Below, in pieces: positions 42,829-53,838 of a DNA stretch of 64,000 nt (positions are counted from its first letter, which is position 1; each line of letters begins with the position of its first letter). The notes below the pieces were generated by a model. The model saw only the letters and a program-made list of their open reading frames with translations. It made no database searches and was not told the origin of the DNA. The position numbers were made by a program, and so were the translations under genes. Origin of the DNA: Alloascoidea africana (Eukaryota > Ascomycota > Alloascoideomycetes > Alloascoideales > Alloascoideaceae); the NCBI GenBank assembly GCA_030581615.1, contig JAKTTT010000067.1, positions 55,527 through 119,526 of the forward strand, in the 5' to 3' direction.

Positions 42829-43195
42829 GTTTACCAACCCCCTTTTCCTTCTGTTATGATACCTTCTACTCGAATCGCCCACCATTGGTTAGCTTCTCGG
42901 TACTATCTTATTAATGTTACGATTGTTTATTTTTTTATTTTCAATAGGCATGTCTCTAGCATGCTAAATGTATTTTTTACGGGTTGAGTTTAGAAATATA
43001 AATCTAGTTAGATTTGACCAAGTCCTGGATATACGCAGGGATGTGCATATCTGGGCACTGGGGTGGGATTTGAGTGCTTGACCAAACCCCTAAATCTAAA
43101 TCTACACTGGGGTGTTTGTCCCAATCTTGATTTGAAAAGCTCTTTCCAAACCCCTATCTTTTAATTATTGTGTTTCTGATCCATTAATATCTATC
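42829..43195. other. Intergenic, VPS4 promoter
   Basis: 367 bp between two same-strand genes. It contains a repeated GGGG-TTT/CCAAACCCC-type motif: ACCAAACCCCTAAATC near 43081 and CCAAACCCCTATC near 43146. No gene seen. Confidence 0.55.
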
Positions 43196-44663
43196 ATGTC
43201 AGGAAACGATTTCCTAGGTAAGGGAATCGGCCTAGTTCAACAGGCCATCGAAGCAGACACAGCTGCAAAATATGAGGAAGCTTACAAGCTTTACTTCAAC
43301 GCGTTGGACTATTTCATGACGGCTATCAAATGTAAGGTGATTGCTCATTTCTGTATCTGGGAATGGTTTTTTTGTTTTGTTATTTGTATCCGCTAATACT
43401 AACTTCGAATACCTTTGGGTTACCAAGACGAGAAGAATCCAAAGAGCAAAGAGCTGATCCGATCCAAAGTCACTGAATACTTGACGAGAGCTGAGCAGCT
43501 TAAAGAGCACCTTGAAAAAGCAAAGGATAAAAACAACTCTGCTGAGCCGTCGATTAACGGGTCCACAAAGGCAAAGTAAGTGTTAACGGTGTAAAATAAT
43601 TATTGCCACGCTAACGATAGATACCTGTAGGAAGAAAGACGGAAGCGATGACGACGACTCTGAAGCTAAGAAACTAAGAGGTGCATTATCAGGGGCAATT
43701 CTATCCGAGAAGCCCAACGTTCGATGGTCGGATATCGCTGGACTTGAGGCTGCTAAAGATGCCCTTAAGGAGGCTGTCATTTTGCCTGTCAAACAACCAC
43801 AGCTTTTCACAGGAAGCCGGAAACCTACATCTGGTATACTGCTCTACGGTCCTCCGGGTACTGGTAAATCTTATCTTGCAAAGGCTGTGGCAACTGAAGC
43901 AAGCTCTACCTTCTTCAGTGTCAGTTCTTCTGATTTGGTTTCCAAATGGATGGGCGAGTCAGAGCGATTAGTGAAACAGCTGTTTGCTATGGCCAGGGAG
44001 AGCAAGCCTTCTATAATCTTTATCGATGAAGTTGACGCTCTTTGTGGGCCGAGGGGAGAAGGCGAATCTGAAGCGAGCCGTAGAATAAAGACGGAGCTTT
44101 TGGTGCAAATGAATGGCGTTGGAAACGATTCTCAGGGTATTTTAGTACTGGGTGCGACCAACATTCCGTGGCAGCTAGATTCTGCCATTCGAAGACGTTT
44201 TGAACGCCGTATTTATATTCCTCTACCCGACTCTGAAGCAAGAACTACAATGTTTAAGCTGAATGTGGGCTCAACGCCTTGTTTGCTAACTCAGGCAGAC
44301 TATAAAAAGCTTGCAGAGATTACTCCAGGCTATTCGGGATCAGATATAGCAGTTGTTGTGAAAGATGCTGTGATGCAGCCAGTCCGAACGTTTTTGGCAG
44401 CCACACATTTCAAGCCCGTGATGGTTGAAGAAGGAGAAGGCGATGACGTTGTAACGAAAAAGAAGTTGACACCATGCTCTCCTGGAGATCCTGAAGCGAT
44501 TGAGATGAGCTGGGAGGATGTGGAGTCTGACGAGTTGAAAGAGCCAGACTTGACCATCAAAGATTTCATCAAAGCGATTAAACATACAAGACCTACTGTG
44601 AATGATGACGATATCAGGCGGCATGAGGATTTTACGAATGATTTCGGCCAGGAAGGAAATTGA
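43196..44663 (+). CDS. VPS4: ESCRT disassembly AAA-ATPase, three exons
   Basis: AAA-ATPase that takes ESCRT-III filaments apart at endosomes and in other membrane-scission events. Exons 43196-43331, 43428-43575 and 43631-44663 join to 438 residues (yeast 437). Intron 1 (96 nt) has GTAAGG, a TACTAAC branch and AAG; intron 2 (55 nt) has GTAAGT, GCTAAC and TAG. Exons 1-2 encode the N-terminal MIT domain ([20 protein letters not shown], then [11 protein letters not shown]). Exon 3 carries Walker A (GPPGTGKS), the pore loop [11 protein letters not shown], Walker B (IIFIDEVDA), arginine-finger region ([13 protein letters not shown]), a beta domain and the C-terminal helix ending DFGQEGN. Convergent with the PNPOx-like gene. 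Confidence 0.97.
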
Positions 44664-44828
44664 TTTTGTTCATCTGTTTTATTACACATCAGGGGACCTC
44701 ATTGTTGTAGTAGAGCAACTGTTCAAGTAGTTCAAGTAATTATAAAGGAGGAAGGAATAAATAGAGGTGATCTTTGAAAACCAAGCATTAGAATGATATA
44801 TGCAACTACGAAAGCTTTTTTTCCAATG

Positions 44829-45425
44829 CTAATTCCAGTTGGACACATTGTTTTCAGTATCGGCGATTCTCGCACTTTTCACCTTTATCAATATTACTGC
44901 GCACTCATCTGAGTCGATGTAAGCTTTTGAATCCTTATTCGATTGCAGATGTTTTGACTTGAAAAAATTGGCTCGTTCGACATTGTCATCATTTAAAATA
45001 GTGGCTTCTCCGGCCAGTGTTGCGCTCAAATTTGACAGTTCAGCCTGGTTTATCGTTTGTAAAAGCTGGAGCAACGGCGAGTCATCAGAGCTGGCGAGGG
45101 TCGAGTTAGTGGCGAGCCCTGAGTCGTTGGTCTGATTTGGCGTTGATGGCACAGGCGTGTCAAAAACGCCCAATGCCTTTGCAGTGGTCCAGTCGTGGAT
45201 TAGGACACTGACCTTGGGGTTTCGCAAAATGTTGTTGAATTTTTGGGTTCTCTTCGGGCTAGTGATCACAATGCAAGGCTCTGATTCATGGGGCAGGGCT
45301 TCTCCAGAGTCCAGAAACGTATATGTCATGAGATTCACGTGCGGAAAGTCATTGTACGATGTGCCCAGATGGAGAAACTTGCCCGACTGGAGGAGCTGTT
45401 TCACAGACGGCGGTAGGTCTGTCAT
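44829..45425 (-). CDS. PNPOx-like FMN-binding-fold protein (YPR172W/YLR456W family)
   Basis: 198 residues from ATG 45425. The N-terminal half has the pyridoxamine-5'-phosphate-oxidase-like split barrel: FLHLGTSYNDFPHVNLMTYT, then CIVITSPKRTQKFNNI and NPKVSVLIHDWTTAK. A Ser/Asn-rich insert precedes the C-terminal beta strands (LSATLAGEATILN, ECAVILIKVKSARIADTENN). These match the yeast YPR172W/YLR456W pair, which lack proven enzyme activity. An open upstream frame to 45515 is unlike the family, so the MTDLPPSVKQLL start is used. Its place tail-to-tail with VPS4 is the same as in S. cerevisiae and supports YPR172W-type orthology. Confidence 0.9.
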   Translation of the reverse strand: MTDLPPSVKQLLQSGKFLHLGTSYNDFPHVNLMTYTFLDSGEALPHESEPCIVITSPKRTQKFNNILRNPKVSVLIHDWTTAKALGVFDTPVPSTPNQTNDSGLATNSTLASSDDSPLLQLLQTINQAELSNLSATLAGEATILNDDNVERANFFKSKHLQSNKDSKAYIDSDECAVILIKVKSARIADTENNVSNWN

Positions 45426-46458
45426 ATTCAGCAAAACCTGGAGGTGGTGAAGAGAGAGAAGGGTGTAGCAGGAAGGAGCAAAGAAGCATATGCTCCAGCC
45501 ATATCTGCCTGGCAAAACTCAGCTACAAAAGCTACGAGACTCTCATCCACCCTTCGGTTCCCAGTCATCAATCAGCCCCATTTAACCAAGCCAATTGCTA
45601 CCAATCTTGCTCCCATAGGCCTGGGCATCTGGCGTTGGTCTCATGATCTGCCCAATGGCCTTTAGCTAGAGTAACAGCACGGTGCTGAAATGTACGCGGT
45701 GCGTGTAAATCTGGGAAGCCGTTATGGGTGGACTTCACCCGAGGCTTCACGAGCTGACCAAGAGCAGTTGAGAGGTTCGTTTTCAGAGGCGGAGGCCGGG
45801 TTGGTCTGAGTGAGCCGTGTATTTAATGGTGGCGCTGCTGGTGGCCTCGCTGAAGACTAGAGACTTTAAGTGCTGGTTATCAAACCGTGGAAATTCTGGC
45901 TAACGCACCAATGAGCCCACGATCTTCTAAAAAGCGGATTCGGAGCCTGAAAATTTTCAGCCGGGCACAGGAAACACGTTGCAAAACATCCATAACATTT
46001 GTATCCTGTAGAACAATAATATCAGAGCGGGCTGGGCAGGCTTTTCGCGTGAATTGGTCTTTATCGCCGCGAACAGCCCTCAGAGTTAAGGTTTCGTTTC
46101 CAGCATCTCCCAAACTTAAGGTTCTATCCTTCTCCATCTCCTAGAGCCCTCTCTACTCTGCTTTTGGGCCCTTTCCATGAAAACCCAGCCAGCTAGAATG
46201 GTGAAAAGTGCAACTTGGAAGTCGGCAGATTCTGCGAGATTCTCGAGCCCTGAGCAATATCTTCCACTTGATTGGCTGGCTCCGTATTTATGTGCACCTG
46301 CAGTCGTTCTAAGGCCACACACCTTTTCTCTTATAAAAGAAACTCCCTTCTTTTGTTCACTTTTTCCCCTCGAATCCTACCCAGACACTGTCAGTTTGTT
46401 GTTGACCATTTCTCGTTGAAGGCCCGCTTTTAACCCAGCAGCGTAAAATCTATACATC
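45426..46458. other. Divergent promoter region of the PNPOx-like gene and COX5
   Basis: 1.03 kb; open frames at 45880-46144 on both strands mirror each other and have no match. Contains a CCAAT-box site for COX5. Confidence 0.55.
46269..46276 (+). promoter_or_regulatory. CCAAT-type (HAP complex) site upstream of COX5
   Basis: TGATTGGC lies about 190 bp before the COX5 ATG and fits the TNATTGGY form bound by the Hap2/3/5 complex, which controls respiratory genes in yeasts. Single short site; function inferred. Confidence 0.45.
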
Positions 46459-46995
46459 ATGCTCAGCTCAGTTACTCGTCAAACTCTACGACCAAGACAA
46501 GGCTTGATTCTGTCGGCTTGCAAAACCGCTTTGGCCCCTAGATTTGCGAGTTCTGCCTCTACTCCACTCTCGGCCCCTACAGTTTCTGGCTTGGAAAACA
46601 GATGGGAGGGTCTTCCCAGTGAAGAGCAGCAAGAGATTGTTACCAAGCTTCAAGAACGTCAAAAGCTTCCATGGATAGAGCTTACCTCTGAAGAGAAGAA
46701 AGCTGCTTGGTTCATTTCTTACGGACCTTGGGGACCCAGAAAGCCAATTCACGGTCCTGGAAGTGTCACCTATATCTTCAAAGGCACAACACTTGCATTG
46801 GTCATTTCCTTCACACTTTTCGCCGTTATTAGAATGTTTGGCGAGGGAGAAAATCACACACTTTCAAGGGAATGGCAGGAGAAGACAGACGAGTATCTCA
46901 AAGAAAAGAACGCCGAACCTTTCACAGGTTACAGCCATATTCAATCCCCCTCAAAAGGTCCTCTTCCAGACGGTGATGATGATGATGACGAGTAA
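46459..46995 (+). CDS. COX5A: Cytochrome c oxidase subunit 5 (COX IV family)
   Basis: 178-residue nuclear-encoded subunit of complex IV in the mitochondrial inner membrane. The N-terminus is an Arg/Ser-rich, acid-free presequence (MLSSVTRQTLRPRQGLILSA). The mature part has the family block ENRWEGLPSEEQQEIVTKL, then PWIELTSEEKKAAWFISYGPWGPR (given in part), one transmembrane helix at about 111-132 (TTLALVISFTLFAVIRMFG) and the soluble tail TLSREWQEKTDEYLKEKN. The tail ends in a run of Asp from a GATGAT repeat, as an intermembrane-space domain would. A single gene here; whether a COX5B paralogue exists cannot be seen. Confidence 0.96.
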   Translation: MLSSVTRQTLRPRQGLILSACKTALAPRFASSASTPLSAPTVSGLENRWEGLPSEEQQEIVTKLQERQKLPWIELTSEEKKAAWFISYGPWGPRKPIHGPGSVTYIFKGTTLALVISFTLFAVIRMFGEGENHTLSREWQEKTDEYLKEKNAEPFTGYSHIQSPSKGPLPDGDDDDDE

Positions 46996-47320
46996 ACTTG
47001 AAACATGGCTATATGTAACTGCTTTTCCCGCTGTTTAACACTACTATTATCTCCAAACTCTTACTCTCTAGCACACGGAAAACTATAATCGGATTCTTTC
47101 ATACCACGGCTTGTGATTGATGTGCTTTACACTTCTTTCTATTTCCAACGGTTTAAGCATATCAGAACTTGGCTTTTTTGTGTTCTATTAAACCCTTTTC
47201 AACCCCTAAAAACGTAGGGTCATATATATATGTATTCCTACAATGTTATATACTAAAGTAAGAGCAAATCCATATCATGACTGTCTTAGCGTTCACGCTT
47301 TGTTCATCAGAGTGTAGATC
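46996..47320. other. Intergenic between convergent COX5 and DRS2
   Basis: 325 bp of 3' sequence with TATATATATG repeats near 47222. No gene seen. Confidence 0.5.
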
Positions 47321-50300
47321 TCACTGGATATCATTCAGGTCCCTTCTTTCCCCATAAATACCTCTCTCTTGAGTTGTATCGTAGGCTCTGACAATTCTCT
47401 CTTGTCCTTCGTCTGCCTGCGAAAACGCAAAACCTCTTTGCTTTCTCATTCTTTGGACTTGCCTCACTTTCCGAATTGCCTTCTGGAACTGCTCCATTCT
47501 TGGCCTATAATCCGCAATGTTGAACTTTTGAATCTCCTGGACATAATGATATGAGGCTGGCCTGTACATGCGTCTGTAGTATTTCCAAGCAAGATCTCTA
47601 AGTAGACATAGTACGGGCAATACCACAACGGTAGCCCAATAAACCAGAGATCCAAACGTATACGGTATCAGACCATCATACTCTGTAGAAACATTGATCT
47701 TAGGAGCAATAAGCGCATATAGCGGATACAATATCAGCCAAAGCGCAAATGATCCGGGAACTGCAAGCAGTGTGAATTTCGTCCAAACGTTGCTAATCAA
47801 AGCGGCCTTTCCAAGGGCTGTTAAAACACAGGCAGTGAAAAGAGCAACACTCCAAGACCAGTGATCCATTGTCAAACCTCCAGGCAGCTGTGTGCCATAC
47901 CTGTAAATACAAGCAGAGCCAATGTAGAGAATAACTGAGTGGTAAACGCCATTGATAATCCAACCCCAAAACGCCCGGACATTGAAAAAAGTACTTTTCT
48001 GACCCAGCTGGTAAAGTTGTGGGTATCGATCCAACAACCGTGCATTCACAAACTGGTCAAACACACCAATCACAAAGGGTGGGAAGACGGTGAAAAACAC
48101 ATTGTAGAAAGTAATCGTCCAAGATTCGTAAATGGACTGACCTGAAAACCCATTTTCCATAACATACCAAAACTGGGTGAGATACAGAGCAATGTTTTTG
48201 TAAAAAGAGTACAGAATTGCTTGACTTAGGCGTTGATAACTCCATGCGCCATGAACAAGAAGTAGCTTCCTTAGATAACGGAACTGTCCTATAGACACAT
48301 CAGCACTTCTTGCCGCTTGCATTCCCTCCATTCCGCTGATACCAACTCCAACATGGGCAGCTTGGATCATACTGACATCGTTTGCGCCATCTCCGATGGC
48401 CAAAAGCAGAGATTTCATGTGCCTTTTTACTAATTTCACAACGAGGGCCTTTTGCAAAGGCGAAACTCGACAGCATATCACAGCTTTACATCGGACTCCA
48501 ACCTCTAGAAAGTCTTTCTCCAAGTCAGGCTCAAGAGCAAACGATAGCGATTTACCGTCAATAATCAAAGCCAACGAATTCTCTTCTTGGGCGGTTATTT
48601 GATGACCCTGAATAGCAGCCACTTTTTTCTGGATATTTTCTCGAGTTGCCTCCTTTGTTTCCTCGTTCACAATGAGCAAGTTCATTTCTTCGCTTAACAA
48701 CTTGCAACTCAAGCCGATGTTGATTGCGGTTTCCTGTCTGTCTCCAGTTAACACCCAAATCTTAATTCCAGCGCTTTGCAACGTGTGAATTGTTTCTGGT
48801 ACGCCATCCTGTAACTTGTCTTCGATAGCAGTTGCCCCAAGTAAATAAAAATCCTTTTCAATGATTTCAGCAACCTTGTCTACTTCTTCTGCACGGTTTT
48901 CCAACGTTAGAGTAGCTTTTTTATACAGACTAGCCCAGTTCTGGTACTCGTCTTCTGGAACAATTCTCATGGCAAGACACAACGTTCGTAAACCATCAGC
49001 TGCAAAATCTTCCAGCTGCCTGGTTGTAGCCTCGACAAAATTGCTGTTTGGCACTAGTCGTTCCAAAATTACAGTGTCTGCGCCTTTGCAATAGATTCTA
49101 ATCTTTCCATCGGGGCATCTGAAAATTGCAGACATTCTCTTTCTGGTAGAATTGAATTCACAAATGTTGAGGAGTTCGTATTCCAAATCTTTTCCATCGG
49201 CTCTTATTGTAATCGATTTGGGACGGCGGATTGTAAATTCGTACCCCAACTCTTTCGCACCTTGAACCAAAGCACCCTCATCTGGCGAAGCTGCTTGATA
49301 TTTCACTTGTCCGTTTTTAACCTCTGGAATGACTGTGTGGCATGAGGCCAGCAAAGTCAGAAACTCTTTGATATAGGCGCCATTGTCTTCATGAATGTGG
49401 TCCTTCAAAGTCTCAAAAGTGTGGAAACCAGTTTCAATACCGTCAATCATGATTGCTTTTCTGTCTTCGGGAATTTCACCAATATAACAACGGCCTGCAA
49501 TCGAGCAACATCTAAACTCCATAATGTTTCTTGTCAAAGTACCAGTTTTATCTGAAAAGACGTACTCAATTTGTCCCAGCTCCTCAACCAAACTGGAAGT
49601 CCTGCAAATTGCAGGAGTATCCGTTTCTTCATAGTACATGTCCAAATCGGAGCTTATCAGATAAGCCTGGTAAAACTTGACAACTTCAACCGTAACAAAC
49701 AAACTAAAAAAGTTAGTTCAGGCCTTCATCTTCCTGAAAACACAAGTCGCATACCTGATTGGGACCAGATTAGAGTACAAAATCCAGTAAGTCAATATAT
49801 CCAAAAAGAATTGGCTAGCCTTGTTTACATCATCGAGATAGAGATAGCTAAGCGCGTCCATTTTTGTAGATAGTGTTGCAATGTCCCCAATGCTGGACAC
49901 AACGGCCAATACAAGAAGGAGCGAAAACAAAGCGATAATTTGAATATTAATGATCCGTTCAACATTGGTTCTTTTGATAGGAGCCGCAGTAGCATTTCTC
50001 ATCAGTTTTGTTTCGTGGCCTGTGAATACAACAAGACCATGAATCCACGGCGTGTTTCTCAAGGTGGCACCACGTAACACAAGTTGATCAGGATTAAGCG
50101 GTATTTCTTTTGTTCTTCCGTTCTCACGAAGCTCCAATGTAGCCTCATAGGTGTACAGACTGCTATTTGGGCTTTCTGATATTAGCTTACCGTCTAATCG
50201 ACTTAGAGCCTCTGGGGAGACAAAATGGACTGTGTCAGAGCACGACTGCTTGATTTTCAAGTTTGTCTCTCCGTCCAAGTTTGCAGTTTCAATGTAGCAA

Positions 50301-51385
50301 AGACCTTCTGGTTCAGAAGAAGTTAGTAGAACCAGGTCCGCAGGAAACGGCTCCTCGGATTTTACTCGCACAATGTCACCAACAGCCACGTTAATCCATT
50401 TTTTGGTCTCAAAAAGTGATCCCACTAAGACCTCTGTTTTGGAGCTGTTCAATTCCTTGTCTGCAGAGTTTCGCTTAAAGTCTTCAATTAACTCCTTTAT
50501 TGCCGAGACCAAGAGCACAATGGACAGTGTGCCGATGGTCGTATATCGATTTGTCGGAGAGACATTTGGCACTTGTTGAATAATAGATGTGAACAAGAAG
50601 AATAAATTAGCATATTTAGAAAACTGTTCAAAGAGAAATTTTGGTAAAAATGTTGCAATGTTGTATTTTGTCGTACTGACATGATTATCTTTGTAATGTG
50701 TCTGCTGTATGCCATTGATGTTGATGATACGGGGGCCAGTATCTTGGCCCTTGTTAGATCGCCCAAAAAGCTTGTTAAATATCCTTAGAATATCAAAGTC
50801 TCTGTGTTCATCAGCTTCAGGCTTGTCGGGCGTCTTTTTTGCATTCGGAAGGAGCCCCGTTTGCTGCTGGGGCTCGTGAGGTTCTGTCAGTGGTAAATCC
50901 ATTTCACTATAAGAAGGGCCATAACCGAGCTTTGTCTTTACATTGCTATAGACTCCCGAGAAGCCTCTGTTTGAGTTTGGGAAAGAAGATCTTTTCTTTC
51001 CGGGTCCCTGGGACTGGTGAGTATTTGTATCGTCTGGGGCCACATATGCATTTCGAGCTTCGAACGACGACGCGCCATCAAAGTTGAGAGAGTCCATAGA
51101 CATGAGCTCTGGATTTTGTGAATTGCCATACGGCCTACTACTACTACTGCCACCATAGCCAGCGTCTCTCGTGGCGAAATTCCCAGTTATGGAGATGTCT
51201 GAGGAGTCCATATTGAACGGGTTGTCTGAACGCTGGGGCCCGGACTGAAAAGGGTTGGTATTTGCATTTGCGTTTCCGCCTTGGGCTCTGTTTCTCTGGT
51301 CTTCTGGTGGCGAGTGTGACAGCAGGTCAAGATCATAGGCCGGATACTGTTGGGAATTCTGGAACGGATTGGTGCCCCCACTCAT
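47321..51385 (-). CDS. DRS2: P4-type phospholipid-translocating ATPase (flippase), one intron
   Basis: Trans-Golgi aminophospholipid flippase that moves phosphatidylserine to the cytosolic leaflet. Exon 1 is 51385-49755 and exon 2 is 49703-47321, giving 1337 residues (yeast Drs2 1355). The 51-nt intron 49754-49704 has GTATGC, an ACTAAC branch and TAG, phase 2. It rejoins ILYSNLVPI-S-LFVTVEVV inside transmembrane segment 4, just before the phosphorylation site. Seen: phosphorylation motif FSDKTGTLTRN, actuator DLDGETNLKIKQ (family DGET), KGADTVI, VLTGDRQETAINIG, and GDGANDVSMIQ. The disordered N-terminus has three NPF motifs (residues about 6, 43 and 55), sites that bind EH-domain endocytic adaptors. 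The C-terminal RRMYRP-type stretch is conserved. MAK16 lies directly upstream, as in S. cerevisiae. Confidence 0.97.
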
Positions 51386-51662
51386 TATGAATTTTCAAGA
51401 AGGCTCTGGCAGCGGGGTTCATGAAAGTACTATACGGCCGGGACGAGTGCGCGCAGAGCTCGAAAGAAGTGTCGGAGTAGCGAGACTGGGACTGGGAGGG
51501 CCGACAAAGAGCAGTGAAGGGGCTACAAGGCAGGTGTGATGAACGTGTCTTTCGCACACGTGAAGAAAAAAAGAGTTGAGGACCGAAGGCAGTGCGCTAA
51601 CCACCATTCTCTCCCTCGCAGCTTCACAAACAAGCAAAATGCAATAGATTATATATGTAGGG

Positions 51663-52737
51663 CTAAAACTGGATAGACTGGAGACTACTGACTCTGGCAG
51701 GCTCCTTTTCGTACTCGATCTCGATGCGGGGCCGCCTCTTACCTTTGGACACCACTCTGCGCTTCTTCTTTTCCCGGCTGGCTCTGTCCTCATCTTCGGA
51801 GTCGTCAGAATCGTCAGACTCAGAGTCTTCATCCGAACCGGTTTGTTCTTCCTCAGAGTCGCTTCCTCCAAGCCATTCGCGCCATTTCTCGAGGTCCTCG
51901 ACGTCGACGAGCTCGTCGTCGGGCTCCTCAACGTACTCTACTTCTCCAATGTCCTCTTCGTCCTCTTCCTCTGCCTCATCCTCATCGCTCAGCTCATCTT
52001 CATCTTCATCTTCATCTTCCTCGTCCTCCTGTCCTCTCATGCCTGCCAGAACCTTTTTCCATATCTTCTCATCAACATTCAGAGGCTTTTCTCCATACGC
52101 ACCGCTCTTGAGTCTATCAAGTAGCTCCTTCTCAATAGTCTTTTCAAGTTTAGCAGCAACCAGAGCCTTGCGCTCTCTATTGGCCTCTCTTCTTTTGACC
52201 TTGTGTTTCACGCCAACATATCTCCGCTCCTCCTCTCTCAGGGCTAGTCTTCGCTCCGTAATAGCCACCTGTGTTAGCCTTGTCAGCCTTTGTTTACACT
52301 TGTGAATCAGAAACTTGGGCCAGTAGATTAGGTGCTCGTCAACCTGCTCCAATGCTTTCGAGTACTGCTTTGAGAGTTTTATACGCTGCCACAATCTGTT
52401 TGGCGTGTGCGCTCGCTCGACAGTCTTCATGTATAGATAAAGCTTCCCATCGACTGACCTGATGGTGGCATATCGAGAATTTGCCAAAGGACATGATTGT
52501 CTACTGCACAGACCAGAAACCTAGATGTTCAATTTCTCCTTTAGCATTGTTGTCAAAAACACCTCTCATTAATCTCACTTACATTGTACTCATTCCGGCA
52601 AAAGTTTTGGTCTTTCGTGGTCTTCAGCTTGAATGCACAGAACTGATGGTTGATGACTTGCCATATTATCTGATGACCTTGTGTTAGCTCCTAGATTTTG
52701 AAATTAAACAGAATTACTCCCATACCTCATCCGACAT
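51663..52737 (-). CDS. MAK16: 60S ribosome assembly factor Mak16, three exons
   Basis: Nucleolar zinc-binding protein of the early pre-60S particle, where it partners Rpf1. Exons: 52737-52726 (four codons, MSDE), 52669-52583 (29 codons) and 52520-51663 (286 codons with stop), giving 318 residues (yeast 306). Intron 1 (56 nt) has GTATGG, GCTAAC and CAG; intron 2 (62 nt) has GTAAGT, a weaker GCTAAA branch and TAG; both phase 0. The joined start [20 protein letters not shown] aligns with yeast MSDEIVWQVINQSFC. The zinc ligands ([19 protein letters not shown]) are split between exons 2 and 3. Then [40 protein letters not shown], and an acidic tail. Divergent from the pinin gene, 228 bp apart. Confidence 0.95.
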
Positions 52738-52830
52738 TGTGGGTTATCTGATTGTGAACCGAGTATTATGATGAACCAGGGGAGGAATGGAGAAGGAAGG
52801 TTTTTGGTCTTCCTATAATTTTGGAAAAAC

Positions 52831-52850
52831 TTTTTTTTTTTTTTTTTTTT
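52831..52850 (+). repeat. Poly-T tract, 20 nt, in the MAK16/pinin promoter
   Basis: Twenty consecutive T residues lie in the 228-bp divergent promoter. Long dA:dT tracts keep nucleosomes off yeast promoters. Confidence 0.9.
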
Positions 52851-52965
52851 CATGTTACAAAAAAAATGCGTTAATTGGGCAACGAGAATACATCCGTGCA
52901 CCCGCCGCTGTGTCTTCTTTCTTGGAACCGCGCAAAAGCGACGAAAAGCTGACGAGAAGAACAAG

Positions 52966-53838
52966 ATGGGAGATGAAGTGCTAGCGAGGACGGACAATTT
53001 GCTTAAGCGGGCCAGGCCGGATGTAGAAGAGAAAGAACATTGTGTTGAGGATGCTACGCAAGCATATAGCTCCAGCTCGAAGAAACCAAAGCTGGAGTCA
53101 ACCCAAGATGAAAATGCAGCGGACAGTAGCACAAAGAGAGAAGACTCTGAACGCGACGGGGATGGTAGTCTGACAAGCATACATCGTCTCAGTGAGGCAG
53201 ACATGGGTTTGAAAGAGGATCAAGACCTGTCACGGCCTACAGAGAGCATAGGTCCAAGCAAGGAAAAAGATCGTGACAGTGATGCTAATCAAGACCCAGG
53301 CAAAGAGCGAGAGGACCTTAGCATGGAAGACACATCGGATAAGCACGATGAGGATATAGAGTCAAGAAATGAAGAACGGGCCGCTCAGATTTCTAAAATA
53401 CAGCAGGAGGAAAAAGGTAGAAGCCGACGGATGTTTGTACATTTACTAGGCACTCTGGGGCAGAGAAACAGCAGGCATAAAAAAGACCAAAGCACTATAG
53501 AAAACCAACGAAGGGAAATTGAAGCCAAGGTGAGGGAAAAACAGAAGCAGGTGGCTGCCAGCTCCACAACTCGGGATCGAAGAGGCCATGAAACGGAGGG
53601 CCCAAGAGTAGGCATGGATCCTAGAGCGCGAAGAAAAGACGATCAACGAAGGAGGTCTTTTGGACGAAACCGAGCTGAAAGCTATTACGATGAAGATGAT
53701 TTTCGCGATAGCAGCCGATTTGCACAAAACAGTGTGTATTTGTATACAAAGGCCACACCCGAAATTTGCTTCTTGCCTAGGTACTTGACAGAAGTGGAGT
53801 ATGACATTCTGCTAGAGGATAGCAAGAAGGGAGACTAG
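52966..53838 (+). CDS. Pinin/SDK/MemA-domain protein
   Basis: 290 residues from ATG 52966; the open frame goes upstream without conserved sequence. The first half is charged and disordered (bipartite basic cluster LLKRARPD, KKPKLES). The pinin/SDK/MemA domain follows at about residues 125-290: RAAQISKIQQEEKGRSRRMF, VHLLGTLGQRNS, a long basic coiled coil (IENQRREIEAKVREKQKQV), and a tail with YTKATPEICFLPRYLTEVEY. Animal pinin is a nuclear speckle protein tied to splicing and the exon-junction complex. S. cerevisiae has no pinin that I know of. Its presence fits this genome's intron content. Role inferred from the domain only. Confidence 0.85.
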   Translation: MGDEVLARTDNLLKRARPDVEEKEHCVEDATQAYSSSSKKPKLESTQDENAADSSTKREDSERDGDGSLTSIHRLSEADMGLKEDQDLSRPTESIGPSKEKDRDSDANQDPGKEREDLSMEDTSDKHDEDIESRNEERAAQISKIQQEEKGRSRRMFVHLLGTLGQRNSRHKKDQSTIENQRREIEAKVREKQKQVAASSTTRDRRGHETEGPRVGMDPRARRKDDQRRRSFGRNRAESYYDEDDFRDSSRFAQNSVYLYTKATPEICFLPRYLTEVEYDILLEDSKKGD

